Positions 27,155 through 35,402 of a stretch of 64,000 nucleotides of DNA are shown one piece after another. The notes under the pieces were generated by a model that worked only from the letters and a program-made list of their open reading frames with translations, was not told the origin of the DNA and ran no database searches. How positions within the stretch are numbered: the first letter of the stretch is position 1; the number at the start of each line of letters is the position of its first letter. The stretch is taken from NCBI RefSeq assembly GCF_024006985.1, contig NZ_JAMXIB010000005.1, positions 1 to 64,000 of the forward strand, read 5' to 3'. The DNA comes from Robiginitalea marina (GTDB lineage Bacteria > Bacteroidota > Bacteroidia > Flavobacteriales > Flavobacteriaceae). The position numbers and the translations under genes are program-made.

Positions 27155-27189
27155 AAAAAAAAGGTGCCGAAACAGGAACTTTCGGCACC
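27155..27189 (-). terminator. Terminator between tig and clpP
   Basis: Read on the minus strand, GGTGCCGAAA-N7-TTTCGGCACC (27163-27189) is followed by eight T residues. It ends the tig transcript, so clpP likely has its own promoter. Confidence 0.88.
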
Positions 27190-27250
27190 GTAAAGATACT
27201 GATTTTGTCCATGCCAAATGCAGGCTGCCCCGGTACGGGTGCGGCCGGCA

Positions 27251-28573
27251 TTATCCGTATACCTCCTTTACGAATTGTTCGTAGGTCACTTCCCGGGTCT
27301 TCAGGTTGGCCTTTTCCTTGTAAAGGTCCAGCAATTTCTGGCTCATCAGTTGTTCGGAAAGCCGTTTTACCTCGTCCCGGTTGCTGAGCACCCGGGCAGC
27401 GATGCCCTCGAGGTCCTCCTCACTGGGGTTGGTCTGTCCGTACTGTGCCATCTGCGACCGGATAAACCCCTTGGCAAAGTCCTTCAATTCCTCGAACTGC
27501 ACCTGCAACCCGTGTTCGCTGATGAGCTTGCCTTCGATCAGCTGGTAGCGCAGGCCTTTCTCGGACCGCTCATATTCGTCCTGCGCTTCTTCAGCGGTAA
27601 GGGGCTTTTCCCCCGTGTTCTGGATCCATTTCTTCAGGAATTCCATCGGCAGGTCGAAGCGGGTGGATTCGATCAGGCTCTCGGTAACGTCGTTCAGCAA
27701 TTTCTGGTCTGCCTGCTGCAGGAATTGCTTTTCGGAATCGTCCTTGATTTTTTCGCGCATTTCCTTTTCGGAATGCACCTGGTCGGGGCCAAAGAGCCGG
27801 TCAAAAAGCTCCTGGGTCAGCTCGGCAGGCTGGCGCTCATTGATTTCCTCCACCGTAAAGGACACTTCGATATCGAGGTCCTTTGCCTTGTCGAACGGAA
27901 CCCCAAGGGCGCTGGGCAACAGGTAATCCTCCGTGAAGAGCCCTTTGGTCTTCAGGGTCACTGTGTCCCCGGGTTTTTTCCCCTTCAGGGCCTCCAGTGC
28001 CTTCTTGCTTTTCACCTTGGCCAGTTCCAGGGTGGTTTTATGGTTGATTTCATGCGCTTCGCTCAGGAAGGTCCCGCTCACTTCATCTTCTTTGCCCACT
28101 TCGGGGCGGGAGACCAGTTTCCCGTATTGCTTGCGGATGCGGGCAACCTGGTCGTCAATCATCTTTTTGTCGGCGACGATCTTATAGTGAGGGATTGCCT
28201 TTTTGCCCTTAAGGGATACCTGGAAGTCCGGCGCCAGGCCGAGTTCGAATTCGAAGGCCAGTTGTTCGGCATCCCAGTTGAAGTTGTCCTGCTGCTTGGG
28301 CAGGGGGTTCCCCAGCACATCCAGCTTTTCCTCCACCAGGTAGGTGTTCAGGTGGTCTTGCAGGAGTTTGTTTACCTCGTCGACCAGGACGGCTTTCCCG
28401 TACTGCTTCTTGATCAGGCCCATCGGCACCTGGCCTTTGCGGAAGCCGGGGATGTTCGCGTTTTTACGGTAATCCCTCAGGATGCTGTCTACCTTCTCCT
28501 GGTAATCCTCCCGGGTGATTTCCACCTTCAGGACGGCATTCAGGTCATCGATCTGCTGTTTGGTGATATTCAT
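27251..28573 (-). CDS. tig: Trigger factor
   Basis: A 440-residue ribosome-associated chaperone. Residues 1-115 form the ribosome-binding tail; the usual signature FRKGQVP appears as PGFRKGQVPMGLIKKQYG at about 42-59. The middle part keeps a degenerate FKBP-like domain, and the long C-terminal arms are helical. The prolyl-isomerase motif is poorly kept, as in other Bacteroidota. It binds nascent chains at the tunnel exit. A good promoter (28609-28639) and an 8-1-8 palindrome lie just upstream. Confidence 0.93.
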   Translation of the reverse strand: MNITKQQIDDLNAVLKVEITREDYQEKVDSILRDYRKNANIPGFRKGQVPMGLIKKQYGKAVLVDEVNKLLQDHLNTYLVEEKLDVLGNPLPKQQDNFNWDAEQLAFEFELGLAPDFQVSLKGKKAIPHYKIVADKKMIDDQVARIRKQYGKLVSRPEVGKEDEVSGTFLSEAHEINHKTTLELAKVKSKKALEALKGKKPGDTVTLKTKGLFTEDYLLPSALGVPFDKAKDLDIEVSFTVEEINERQPAELTQELFDRLFGPDQVHSEKEMREKIKDDSEKQFLQQADQKLLNDVTESLIESTRFDLPMEFLKKWIQNTGEKPLTAEEAQDEYERSEKGLRYQLIEGKLISEHGLQVQFEELKDFAKGFIRSQMAQYGQTNPSEEDLEGIAARVLSNRDEVKRLSEQLMSQKLLDLYKEKANLKTREVTYEQFVKEVYG

Positions 28574-28608
28574 CTATTTGCGTGCTTAAGCTTTTTAAAA
28601 CAGGGAAG

Positions 28609-28642
28609 CAAAAGTAGCGCATTTTAACTTGCCTGGCAAGTT
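28609..28642 (-). promoter_or_regulatory. tig promoter with overlapping palindrome
   Basis: On the minus strand TTG (28637-28639), 20 bases, then TACTTTTG (28609-28616) fits the Bacteroidota -33/-7 pattern, 36 bp before the tig ATG. The palindrome AACTTGCCTGGCAAGTT (28626-28642) covers the -33 region and could be an operator. Confidence 0.55.
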
Positions 28643-28673
28643 TTCAACCCCTTGTCCGTCAATCTTTAACTTC

Positions 28674-29021
28674 CTATTTGGAGTCGTCCTTCAGGATGGC
28701 GAAGAAAATGGATTGCAGCACCGACAGCAGCAGGGAGAACAGCAGGGCCCACCAAAACCCGTCCACGGTGAACCCCGACACCAGGGAACCGGCCAGCAGG
28801 ATGATAATGGCATTGATGACCAGTAAAAATAACCCCAGGGTAAGGATGGTGACCGGCAGGGTAAGGATCACCAGCAGCGGTTTGACCAGGCCATTGAGCA
28901 GGCTGAGGACCAGGGCCACCAGGACGGCGATCCAGTAGGTTTCCACATGGATGCCCGGCAGGATGTTGGCCAGCAATACCACGGCCAGGGCACTGAGCAG
29001 GAGGCGAAGGATGAACTTCAT
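28674..29021 (-). CDS. Holin-like membrane protein (PF04020 type)
   Basis: A 115-residue protein made almost wholly of four hydrophobic helices (about residues 4-22, 28-48, 55-80, 86-108). The family motif appears in LNGLVKPLLVILTLPVTILTLGLFLLVINAIIILL. The family is called phage holin family 4 or 'mycobacterial 4 TMS phage holin', but it is widespread on bacterial chromosomes, and no phage genes are near. The true role is unknown. It lies downstream of the GDSL lipoprotein gene, with a terminator between them. Confidence 0.88.
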   Translation of the reverse strand: MKFILRLLLSALAVVLLANILPGIHVETYWIAVLVALVLSLLNGLVKPLLVILTLPVTILTLGLFLLVINAIIILLAGSLVSGFTVDGFWWALLFSLLLSVLQSIFFAILKDDSK

Positions 29022-29046
29022 AGGGTTGAGGTTTAGGTTGTTTCAA

Positions 29047-29080
29047 TAAAAAAGGGTACCCCGTTTTTACGGGATACCCT
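29047..29080 (-). terminator. Terminator after the GDSL lipoprotein gene
   Basis: Read on the minus strand, AGGGTATCCCGT-N4-ACGGGGTACCCT is a 12-bp stem with one G-T wobble, followed by six T residues, 24 bp after the stop. Confidence 0.82.
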
Positions 29081-29103
29081 AAAGATACATGAATATTTTC
29101 AGA

Positions 29104-30606
29104 TTAGTTGATGTACAGCCCTTTGAACGCCAGGGGGTCGATTTTGGGGAGGACAGCCCCGTACCGGGATTCGATTGCCCTGATGAATTCGTTGGCTGCC
29201 AGGGCGTTCCCGCGCGGGGTCAGGTGCACCCCGTCAAGGGAAAACCCTCCACCAACGGCATACTGAGCGGTAACCACGCTGCCGTCTGACAGGGGTACCC
29301 CCTGGGAAGCCAGATTCTCCAGGTATGAAAAAGCATCGAAAAAGGCAAGGTTGTACTGTTGGGCCAGGGCCTCGATGGTTTGGTTGTACGCAGTTGTGGC
29401 AGTGGAAATGAGTTCCTGTTCTTCAGGGGTCAGGACCCAACGGTCGGCCAGGGGTACCGCGACCCCGTTGATGCTGGTGGGGTCATTGGGGTTGGCCAGG
29501 GTCCCGATGATGGTCTGGGAGGTGAAAACCAGCAGGTCGTCTGCCGTGGCCTGCCGCATATTGATCAGGGCAGGGTTAAATGCCGTGAGGTCGGTCAGGT
29601 CCTCGTCGAGGATGACCACCGCGTTGCCCGGGCCGGCGGAAAAGGTAATCGTCCGGCGGGCGAGTTCTTCAGCCGAGATAAAACCCAGGGCCTGGAGTTG
29701 CGCAAGCCCCCCGTTGTAGGCGGCATATGCCCCGTTGAGCAGGTCTGTCGTAGCCGGGTCCAGGGGTATAGGGTTATGGGGTACCGTGGTGAAAAAGGGG
29801 ATGCTGGTCACATCGGGGATATTGGCCACCACGCCCTCTGCCCCATTGGCGGTGAGGGCTTGAAGGATTTGGTTGTATACGCTGGCAAACACATTGGGGT
29901 CGGTAATGTCGTTGCCCCCGTAGGTGCTCGGGTCGAGGTTGCCGGTCTGGTCTACCCCGCTTCCCCCGGAAGTGGCGAACCCCAGCACGTCATTGTTGCC
30001 GATCCACAGGGTGAAGAAGGTCGGGTTCTGCGCCACGGCATCGCCCAGTACGGTGGCGGAGGGGCTGCTGGCAAAGCGGGCGAAATACGGGTTGGCCAGG
30101 CCGGCCTGTACCCCGGCGACATTGCCGTATCCTGGGGCCAGCAGGTGGTAGCTTTTCGCCCCCGGGACCCCCATATTGTTAAAGGGCCCGGCCAGGGTAT
30201 TGGTGATTTCGGTGGTGCCCTGCCCGTCTACGGGCCTGGGGGTCGGGGAGCCCGAGGAGAAATCCAGGAAAAGCCGGTTTCCTGCGATGGGCACGCCCCC
30301 GAGGGTCATCCCGCCGAGGTTGTCGGCCATGAAGGGCGTGGTGAACGCCCCGCCCCCGACCTCGGCAAAACTGCCAGCAAGCATATTGGGGAACGAACTG
30401 GTCTGCCCGTCCACAAAAAGGGCGGCATCGGAATATCCGGCGGTAAGGGAATTCCCCAGGGCAACGTAGGTGGAGAAGTCGGCGGAGCCACTGGTGAAAT
30501 CAATGGGGGGTTCCGGGTTTCCACCATTGTCGGGGATGCTGTCGTCGTCGCTGCAGGAAACCGCAAAGAGGCCCATAAAGGCCAGCAAGGCCAGGTACTT
30601 TTTCAT
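29104..30606 (-). CDS. GDSL/SGNH hydrolase lipoprotein, probably surface-exposed
   Basis: A 500-residue lipoprotein. The signal peptide ends in a lipobox (LFAVSC, Cys18) followed at once by SDDDS, the acidic export signal that sends Bacteroidota lipoproteins to the cell surface. The catalytic block I is ALGNSLTAGYSD, with the nucleophile Ser in GNSLTAG. The oxyanion Asn is in LWIGNNDVLG, and the final DGVHLTPRGNALAANEFI supplies Asp and His. It should be an esterase or lipase of unknown substrate. It is a single gene with a good promoter (30656-30685) and its own terminator. Confidence 0.88.
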   Translation of the reverse strand: MKKYLALLAFMGLFAVSCSDDDSIPDNGGNPEPPIDFTSGSADFSTYVALGNSLTAGYSDAALFVDGQTSSFPNMLAGSFAEVGGGAFTTPFMADNLGGMTLGGVPIAGNRLFLDFSSGSPTPRPVDGQGTTEITNTLAGPFNNMGVPGAKSYHLLAPGYGNVAGVQAGLANPYFARFASSPSATVLGDAVAQNPTFFTLWIGNNDVLGFATSGGSGVDQTGNLDPSTYGGNDITDPNVFASVYNQILQALTANGAEGVVANIPDVTSIPFFTTVPHNPIPLDPATTDLLNGAYAAYNGGLAQLQALGFISAEELARRTITFSAGPGNAVVILDEDLTDLTAFNPALINMRQATADDLLVFTSQTIIGTLANPNDPTSINGVAVPLADRWVLTPEEQELISTATTAYNQTIEALAQQYNLAFFDAFSYLENLASQGVPLSDGSVVTAQYAVGGGFSLDGVHLTPRGNALAANEFIRAIESRYGAVLPKIDPLAFKGLYIN

Positions 30607-30655
30607 AGGAGTCGTTTTGAGTTAGTTGAAGCAGGTATTCTGGGAATACTTCGTT

Positions 30656-30685
30656 CAAAAATATGTAAAATTATCACACTCGCAA
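30656..30685 (-). promoter_or_regulatory. Promoter of the GDSL lipoprotein gene
   Basis: On the minus strand TTG (30683-30685), 19 bases, then TATTTTTG (30656-30663): the consensus -33/-7 spacing, 50 bp before the ATG. Confidence 0.6.
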
Positions 30686-30733
30686 TACGGGCGCATCTAA
30701 AAGTAAGGGTGCACAATAAATGGCCGCATTCTT

Positions 30734-31504
30734 TCAGGAATCCATAAAACCAAGGGTGGCCCCGAGGAAGGCATCCGGTTTTTCAGCGTGCAGCCAGTGC
30801 CCGGCCCCTTCTATGGTTTCCAGGCGCGCCCCGGGGAAGTGGTCGTGGATCAGGGGGAGGTCGGCGTCGGTAATATACCCGGAGGCCCCGCCCCGCAGGA
30901 AGAGCACCGGGCCTTCATAGCGCGCCCCTTCGGGCAGGACGGCGCCGATTTCCTCCATGCGGTTTTTCAGTACGGGAAGGTTTACGCGCAGGCCGAGCTT
31001 CCCGGGCTGCTCCCAGTAGAGGTTTTTGAGCAGGAACTGGCGGATGCCCCAGTGTTCGATGTGTTTGGCGAGTTCCTCATCGGCCGCGGAACGCGATTCC
31101 AGGGTGTCGAGGGCAAGGGCTTCCAGCGCCTCCAGGATATGCTCGTGGTGGGGCGGGTACCGCCTGGGGGCGATGTCGGCCACGATGAGCTTGTCGACCC
31201 GCTCCGGGTAGGTGCAGGCAAACTGCATGGCGGTTTTCCCCCCCATGGAATGGCCGAGCAGCACTGCGGACCCGATTCCCGAGGCCTCCATGTAGGCCCG
31301 CAGGTCTTCCGCCATCACCTCATAGGTAAAGGTCTCCGACCAGAAGCTCCGCCCGTGGTTGCGCTGGTCCAGCAGGTGGACTTCATACCCCGCTGCGGCA
31401 TATTTCTGACCCAGGGTCTTCCAGTTGTCGGACATGCCCAAAAAACCGTGCAGGATAATCAGGGGAGTCCCTTTGCCCAGGACGTTCGCGTGCAATAGTT
31501 CCAT
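30734..31504 (-). CDS. Alpha/beta-fold hydrolase (YbfF-like esterase)
   Basis: A 256-residue hydrolase. LIILHGFLGMSDNWKTLG is the oxyanion region, AVLLGHSMGGKTAMQFA the Ser elbow (about residue 95), and the final His is in IEGAGHWLHAEKP. The opening LLHANVLGKGTPLIILHGF matches YbfF-type esterases of about 255 residues. The substrate is unknown. Its ATG overlaps the pdxJ stop by one base (TGATG), so it is co-translated with pdxJ. Confidence 0.9.
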   Translation of the reverse strand: MELLHANVLGKGTPLIILHGFLGMSDNWKTLGQKYAAAGYEVHLLDQRNHGRSFWSETFTYEVMAEDLRAYMEASGIGSAVLLGHSMGGKTAMQFACTYPERVDKLIVADIAPRRYPPHHEHILEALEALALDTLESRSAADEELAKHIEHWGIRQFLLKNLYWEQPGKLGLRVNLPVLKNRMEEIGAVLPEGARYEGPVLFLRGGASGYITDADLPLIHDHFPGARLETIEGAGHWLHAEKPDAFLGATLGFMDS

Positions 31505-32217
31505 CAGCGCAGCCGGGCTTTATACATATTAATTACATTTTCCAGGCCCAGGTACAGCGATTCGCAGATGAGGGCATGTCCAATGGAAACCTCCAGCAAG
31601 TGGGGTACTTCCTGCCGGAAGAAGGAAATGTTTTCCAGGCTGAGGTCGTGCCCCGCGTTTAGCCCCAGGCCTGCCTCCCCCGCCGCCAGGGCGGCTTTCA
31701 CATAGGGCTTCACGGCTTCCCCCGGGTTTGAGGGGAAGGCCCTGGCATAGCCCTCTGTGTAGAGTTCCACCCGCTCGGTGCCCGTGTCCCGGGCGGCCCG
31801 AACCATATCGGGGTCGGGGTCGACGAAGATGGAGGTGCGGATCCCGGCCTCGCGGAACCGGGCGATCACCCCTTGCAGGAATGACCGGTTCGCCCGGGTA
31901 TCCCAGCCGGCGTTGGAGGTGATGGCATCCGGGGCATCCGGGACCAGGGTGACCTGGTCCGGGAGGACTTCCAGCACCAGGTCGATGAATTCCGGGATGG
32001 GGTTGCCCTCGATGTTCAATTCGGTCTGCACCACTTTTTTGAGGTCCCGGGCGTCCTGGTAGCGGATGTGCCGCTCGTCGGGCCGGGGGTGGATGGTGAT
32101 CCCCTGCGCCCCGAAGGACTCGATGTCGCGGACCACTTCCAGCAGGTTCGGGACATTCCCTCCCCGGGCATTTCTAAGGGTGGCAATCTTGTTCACATTT
32201 ACGCTCAATCTCACCAT
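31504..32217 (-). CDS. pdxJ: Pyridoxine 5'-phosphate synthase
   Basis: A 237-residue TIM-barrel enzyme. It joins 1-deoxy-xylulose 5-phosphate and 3-amino-2-oxopropyl phosphate in the last step of the deoxyxylulose route to vitamin B6. Family marks: [22 protein letters not shown] at the start, [16 protein letters not shown] (phosphate and substrate loop), [11 protein letters not shown], and the final [20 protein letters not shown]. First gene of a pair with the alpha/beta hydrolase. A -7 box (TATTTTTG, minus strand, 32247-32254) lies 30 bp before the ATG. It is divergent from the CBS gene. Confidence 0.96.
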   Translation of the reverse strand: MVRLSVNVNKIATLRNARGGNVPNLLEVVRDIESFGAQGITIHPRPDERHIRYQDARDLKKVVQTELNIEGNPIPEFIDLVLEVLPDQVTLVPDAPDAITSNAGWDTRANRSFLQGVIARFREAGIRTSIFVDPDPDMVRAARDTGTERVELYTEGYARAFPSNPGEAVKPYVKAALAAGEAGLGLNAGHDLSLENISFFRQEVPHLLEVSIGHALICESLYLGLENVINMYKARLR

Positions 32218-32312
32218 GGGGGCCGTATTTTCGGTTCTTCAGCCGACAAAAATACGAATTCGGTATGCCTTTTGCAGCCTAAAATTTAGTAATTTGCCAT
32301 ACGATCGGAACT

Positions 32313-32969
32313 ATGCAGATGCAGGAACAAATCAACACGACCATCCCCGTCTTTGAGGTGGGGGACTCCCTCAAGGAAGCCATACATTTCTTCAGGCATT
32401 CCACCTATTCCCATGTGGCCATTACGGAACAGGGAAAATTCCTCGGGTTGCTGGGGGAGGCTGACCTGGAGAATTTCCACGAATCCGGGCCCATAGAGGA
32501 GTTCCGCTACCAGCTTGAGGATTTCCGGGCTTCCCCCGACGCTTCCTGGCTCGACCTCCTGCAGGTGTTTACCCGCAATGAGGCCAATATCCTCCCCGTG
32601 GTCGACCGGGCGGGGAAGGTGATGGGGTATTTTGACCTGAACGACATCGTTACCCTTTTCACGGAGATGCCCTTTTTCACCGAGGCCGGGGCCATCCTGG
32701 TGGTGGCCAGGCCTATCAGGGACTACAGTTTCAGTGAAATCGCGCAGATCGTGGAAGGCAATAATACCCGCCTGCTGGGGGCCTTCATTACCCGGATCAA
32801 GAATGAAATGGTGCAGGTTACCCTGAAGATGGGGGATACCAACATCAACGAGGTCCTGCAGACCTTCCGCCGTTACGGATACAGCATCCTTTTCGGCAGC
32901 GTGGACGACAAGTTCCTCGAGGAGCTCCGGGAACGATCCGACTACCTCGACAAATACCTCAATGTCTGA
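32313..32969 (+). CDS. CBS-domain protein
   Basis: A 218-residue protein. Two CBS motifs occupy about residues 1-125: VGDSLKEAIHFFRHSTYSHVAITEQGKFLGLLGEAD, then ANILPVVDRAGKVMGYFDLNDIVTLF. The rest is an ACT-like regulatory part (ILVVARPIRDYSFSEIAQIVEGNNTRLLGAFI). Such proteins bind adenosine nucleotides and sense energy state; the partner is unknown. nadK starts 3 bp after its stop, so a role tied to adenylate or NAD(P) balance is possible but inferred. Confidence 0.85.
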   Translation: MQMQEQINTTIPVFEVGDSLKEAIHFFRHSTYSHVAITEQGKFLGLLGEADLENFHESGPIEEFRYQLEDFRASPDASWLDLLQVFTRNEANILPVVDRAGKVMGYFDLNDIVTLFTEMPFFTEAGAILVVARPIRDYSFSEIAQIVEGNNTRLLGAFITRIKNEMVQVTLKMGDTNINEVLQTFRRYGYSILFGSVDDKFLEELRERSDYLDKYLNV

Positions 32970-32972
32970 ACC

Positions 32973-33848
32973 ATGAAGGTAGCCCTCTACGGCCAGGTGT
33001 TCTCCCAGGATATCCTGGGCCCGGTGACCGAATTGCTCGACGAGCTGGGCAGGCATCGCTGCCAGGTGGCGGTGGAGGTTGAGTTTGCCCGGGCCCTTGA
33101 CCCCCACCTCGGGGGCTTCCCGTCCTTTTCCCTGCAAAAGGGGCTCGACCCGTCCTTTGACCTGCTGGTTAGTTTTGGGGGCGACGGCACCATCCTCAGG
33201 GCCATTACCTATGTACGCGATATGGGGATCCCCGTGGTTGGCGTCAACACAGGGCGGCTCGGTTTTCTTTCCACCTGTCAGAAGGAACAGGTACGGCAAA
33301 TGGTGCGCGAATTCGTTTCGGGGAATTACCGGCTGGTGGAGCGCAGCCTGGTGACGGCTTCCCTGGACGGGCGGCCGCCGGGCGGGGAAATCCTGAACTT
33401 TGCCCTGAACGAGGTCACCGTAAGCCGGAAGGACACCACTTCCATGATTACGGTGGAAACCTTCCTGAACGGGGAATACCTCACCTCGTACTGGGCAGAC
33501 GGCCTGATCGTGGCCACCCCAACCGGTTCCACCGGGTATTCCCTCAGCTGCGGCGGCCCGGTAATGATGCCCACAGCCCGTTCCCTGGTGATCACCCCCA
33601 TTGCCCCCCACAACCTGAATGCCCGTCCCCTGGTGATTTCCGACGATACGGAGATCCGGTTGCGCGTGAGCGGGAGGGAACCCCAGCACCTTTTGTCCCT
33701 GGATTCCAGGATCACGGCGGTGGACAACGAAACGGAAATCTGGGTGCGCAGGGCAGGCTTTAGCGTGAAAATGCTGGAGTTTGCCTCGGAGAGTTTCCTC
33801 AAAACCATCCGCAACAAGCTCCTCTGGGGCGAGGACCGCCGGAATTGA
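32973..33848 (+). CDS. nadK: NAD kinase
   Basis: A 291-residue kinase that makes NADP from NAD and ATP. The family motifs are the GGDGT loop (VSFGGDGTILRAITY, about residues 64-78) and the NE/D motif (ALNEVTVSRKDT). Next comes the ATP/NAD-binding ATPTGSTGYSLSCGGP, followed by ITPIAPHNLNARPLVI. Length is normal. It starts 3 bp after the CBS gene. Confidence 0.97.
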   Translation: MKVALYGQVFSQDILGPVTELLDELGRHRCQVAVEVEFARALDPHLGGFPSFSLQKGLDPSFDLLVSFGGDGTILRAITYVRDMGIPVVGVNTGRLGFLSTCQKEQVRQMVREFVSGNYRLVERSLVTASLDGRPPGGEILNFALNEVTVSRKDTTSMITVETFLNGEYLTSYWADGLIVATPTGSTGYSLSCGGPVMMPTARSLVITPIAPHNLNARPLVISDDTEIRLRVSGREPQHLLSLDSRITAVDNETEIWVRRAGFSVKMLEFASESFLKTIRNKLLWGEDRRN

Positions 33849-33963
33849 CTCCCCGCACAGGCAATAAACTCCCTGATTTGGTGTTTACAATGAGTATAGA
33901 ATTCAGGCGGATCACTGCCCTGTGAGGCGGTGAAATTCCTATATTTGCAAACTTTTGGATTCG

Positions 33964-34650
33964 ATGAGGACCATTTATACGGTGTTTTGCCTCCTGATGG
34001 TTACCCTGGCCGGGGCACAGACCTACGAAGCGGGGCTGTTTGCCGGGGGGGCCAACAACATTGGGGATATCGGGAGGATGAATTATATCGCACCTTCCGG
34101 CCCGGCGTTCGGGGCCGTGTTTAAATGGAACAAAAGCAAGCGGTATGCCTGGCGGGCCCATATGATCTATGGCCGCTTTACCGCAGATGATTCGAAATCC
34201 GATATGCGGTCCAGGCAACAGCGGGGACTCCGGATGGACAATTCCATCCTGGAAGCCTCTGCCGGGCTGGAATTCAATTTTGTGGAGTATAACCTGCACA
34301 AACTGGGGCCGGCGTTCACGCCCTATCTGTACACTGGGGTCACCTACTTCAGGTACGATTTTAATTATTTCGACGCCGGGCAGTTGATCGATGTGGGCCA
34401 GCGGGAAGGATCCTTTGCGATCCCCATGACCGCCGGGGCCAAGATGCGGCTGAACCAGTTCCTGATCCTGGGGTTGGAAGTCGGGGCGCGGTATACCTTC
34501 ACGGATAACCTGGATGCCAGCAACCCGGAAGGCTCGAATTTCGAAGCCTTTCGCCTGGGAAATGTGTTTAGCGATGACTGGTATGTGTTTTCGGGGGTGA
34601 CTTTAACCTACACCTTCGGAAGAAAACCCTGCCAGGATTGCTTTGAATAG
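33964..34650 (+). CDS. DUF6089 family outer-membrane beta-barrel protein
   Basis: A 228-residue protein with a signal peptide (MRTIYTVFCLLMVTLAGAQ), then a beta-barrel opening YEAGLFAGGANNIGDIGRMNYI typical of DUF6089. The family often lies next to uppS and bamA in Flavobacteriia, as here, which hints at a role in envelope assembly. It ends in a Cys-containing tail (PCQDCFE), not Phe. A -7 box (TATATTTG, 33940-33947) lies 16 bp before the ATG. The Met at 33964 gives the better signal peptide than that at 33955. Confidence 0.82.
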   Translation: MRTIYTVFCLLMVTLAGAQTYEAGLFAGGANNIGDIGRMNYIAPSGPAFGAVFKWNKSKRYAWRAHMIYGRFTADDSKSDMRSRQQRGLRMDNSILEASAGLEFNFVEYNLHKLGPAFTPYLYTGVTYFRYDFNYFDAGQLIDVGQREGSFAIPMTAGAKMRLNQFLILGLEVGARYTFTDNLDASNPEGSNFEAFRLGNVFSDDWYVFSGVTLTYTFGRKPCQDCFE

Positions 34651-34661
34651 CGAGTTTGCGA

Positions 34662-35402
34662 ATGGACACTATGGAAACTTTAAAAGAGGGGCGCCTCCCG
34701 GAGCACCTGGCCATTATTATGGACGGGAATGGCCGCTGGGCCAAGGAACGGGGCAAAAGGCGCGTCTTCGGGCACAAGAACGGGGTAAAGGCCGTTCGGC
34801 AGACGGTGGAATCCGCCGCCCGGATGGGGATCAGGTACCTGACCCTCTATGCCTTCAGCACCGAAAACTGGAACAGGCCAAAAACCGAAGTGGACACCCT
34901 GATGCGGCTGCTGGTGGCCTCCCTTAAAAAGGAACTCAAAACCCTCCACAAAAACAACATCCGGCTCAACGCCATCGGCTGCATCCACAACCTTCCCGGC
35001 AAGGCTGCCGAGGAACTGCAGGAGGTTATCGGGCAGACCCAAAAAAACGATGCGATGACCCTTACCCTGGCCCTGAGCTACGGCTCCCGGGAGGAGATTA
35101 CGTCGGCGTTCAGGGCCCTGGCAACCAAAGTTAAAAATAATATAATTTCGCCCGAAAATATTGATGGTGCCATTATTAATGATCATCTTTACACGCACGA
35201 TTTGCCGGACGTAGACTTGCTAATCCGTACCAGTGGGGAATATCGGATCAGCAATTTTTTGCTTTGGCAGATTGCTTACGCGGAGCTGTATTTTACAAAG
35301 GTATTTTGGCCCGATTTCACGGAAGCGCACCTGATTGAGGCCATCAAAAGTTACCAGAACAGAGAACGTAGATTTGGAAAAACGAGCGAACAACTTAACT
35401 AG
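34662..35402 (+). CDS. uppS: Isoprenyl (undecaprenyl) diphosphate synthase
   Basis: A 246-residue cis-prenyltransferase that builds the C55 lipid carrier of peptidoglycan and O-antigen. LAIIMDGNGRWAKERGKRR is motif I with the catalytic Asp. YAFSTENWNRPKTEV and ALSYGSREEI follow, and the end is DLLIRTSGEYRISNFLLWQIAYAELYF. The start is uncertain between 34662 (taken) and 34671. The 3' end overlaps the bamA start by 29 bp in another frame, implying coupled translation. Confidence 0.95.
   Translation: MDTMETLKEGRLPEHLAIIMDGNGRWAKERGKRRVFGHKNGVKAVRQTVESAARMGIRYLTLYAFSTENWNRPKTEVDTLMRLLVASLKKELKTLHKNNIRLNAIGCIHNLPGKAAEELQEVIGQTQKNDAMTLTLALSYGSREEITSAFRALATKVKNNIISPENIDGAIINDHLYTHDLPDVDLLIRTSGEYRISNFLLWQIAYAELYFTKVFWPDFTEAHLIEAIKSYQNRERRFGKTSEQLN

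Noticed and set aside
27218-28627. A 469-codon frame opposite tig, and a 462-codon frame at 29359-30747 opposite the GDSL gene
   Set aside because: Both are antisense shadows running past the ends of clear genes, with no motifs.
28674-29021. A prophage or lysis module, suggested by the holin family name
   Set aside because: There is a single gene with no endolysin, portal or tail genes; the family is common on chromosomes.
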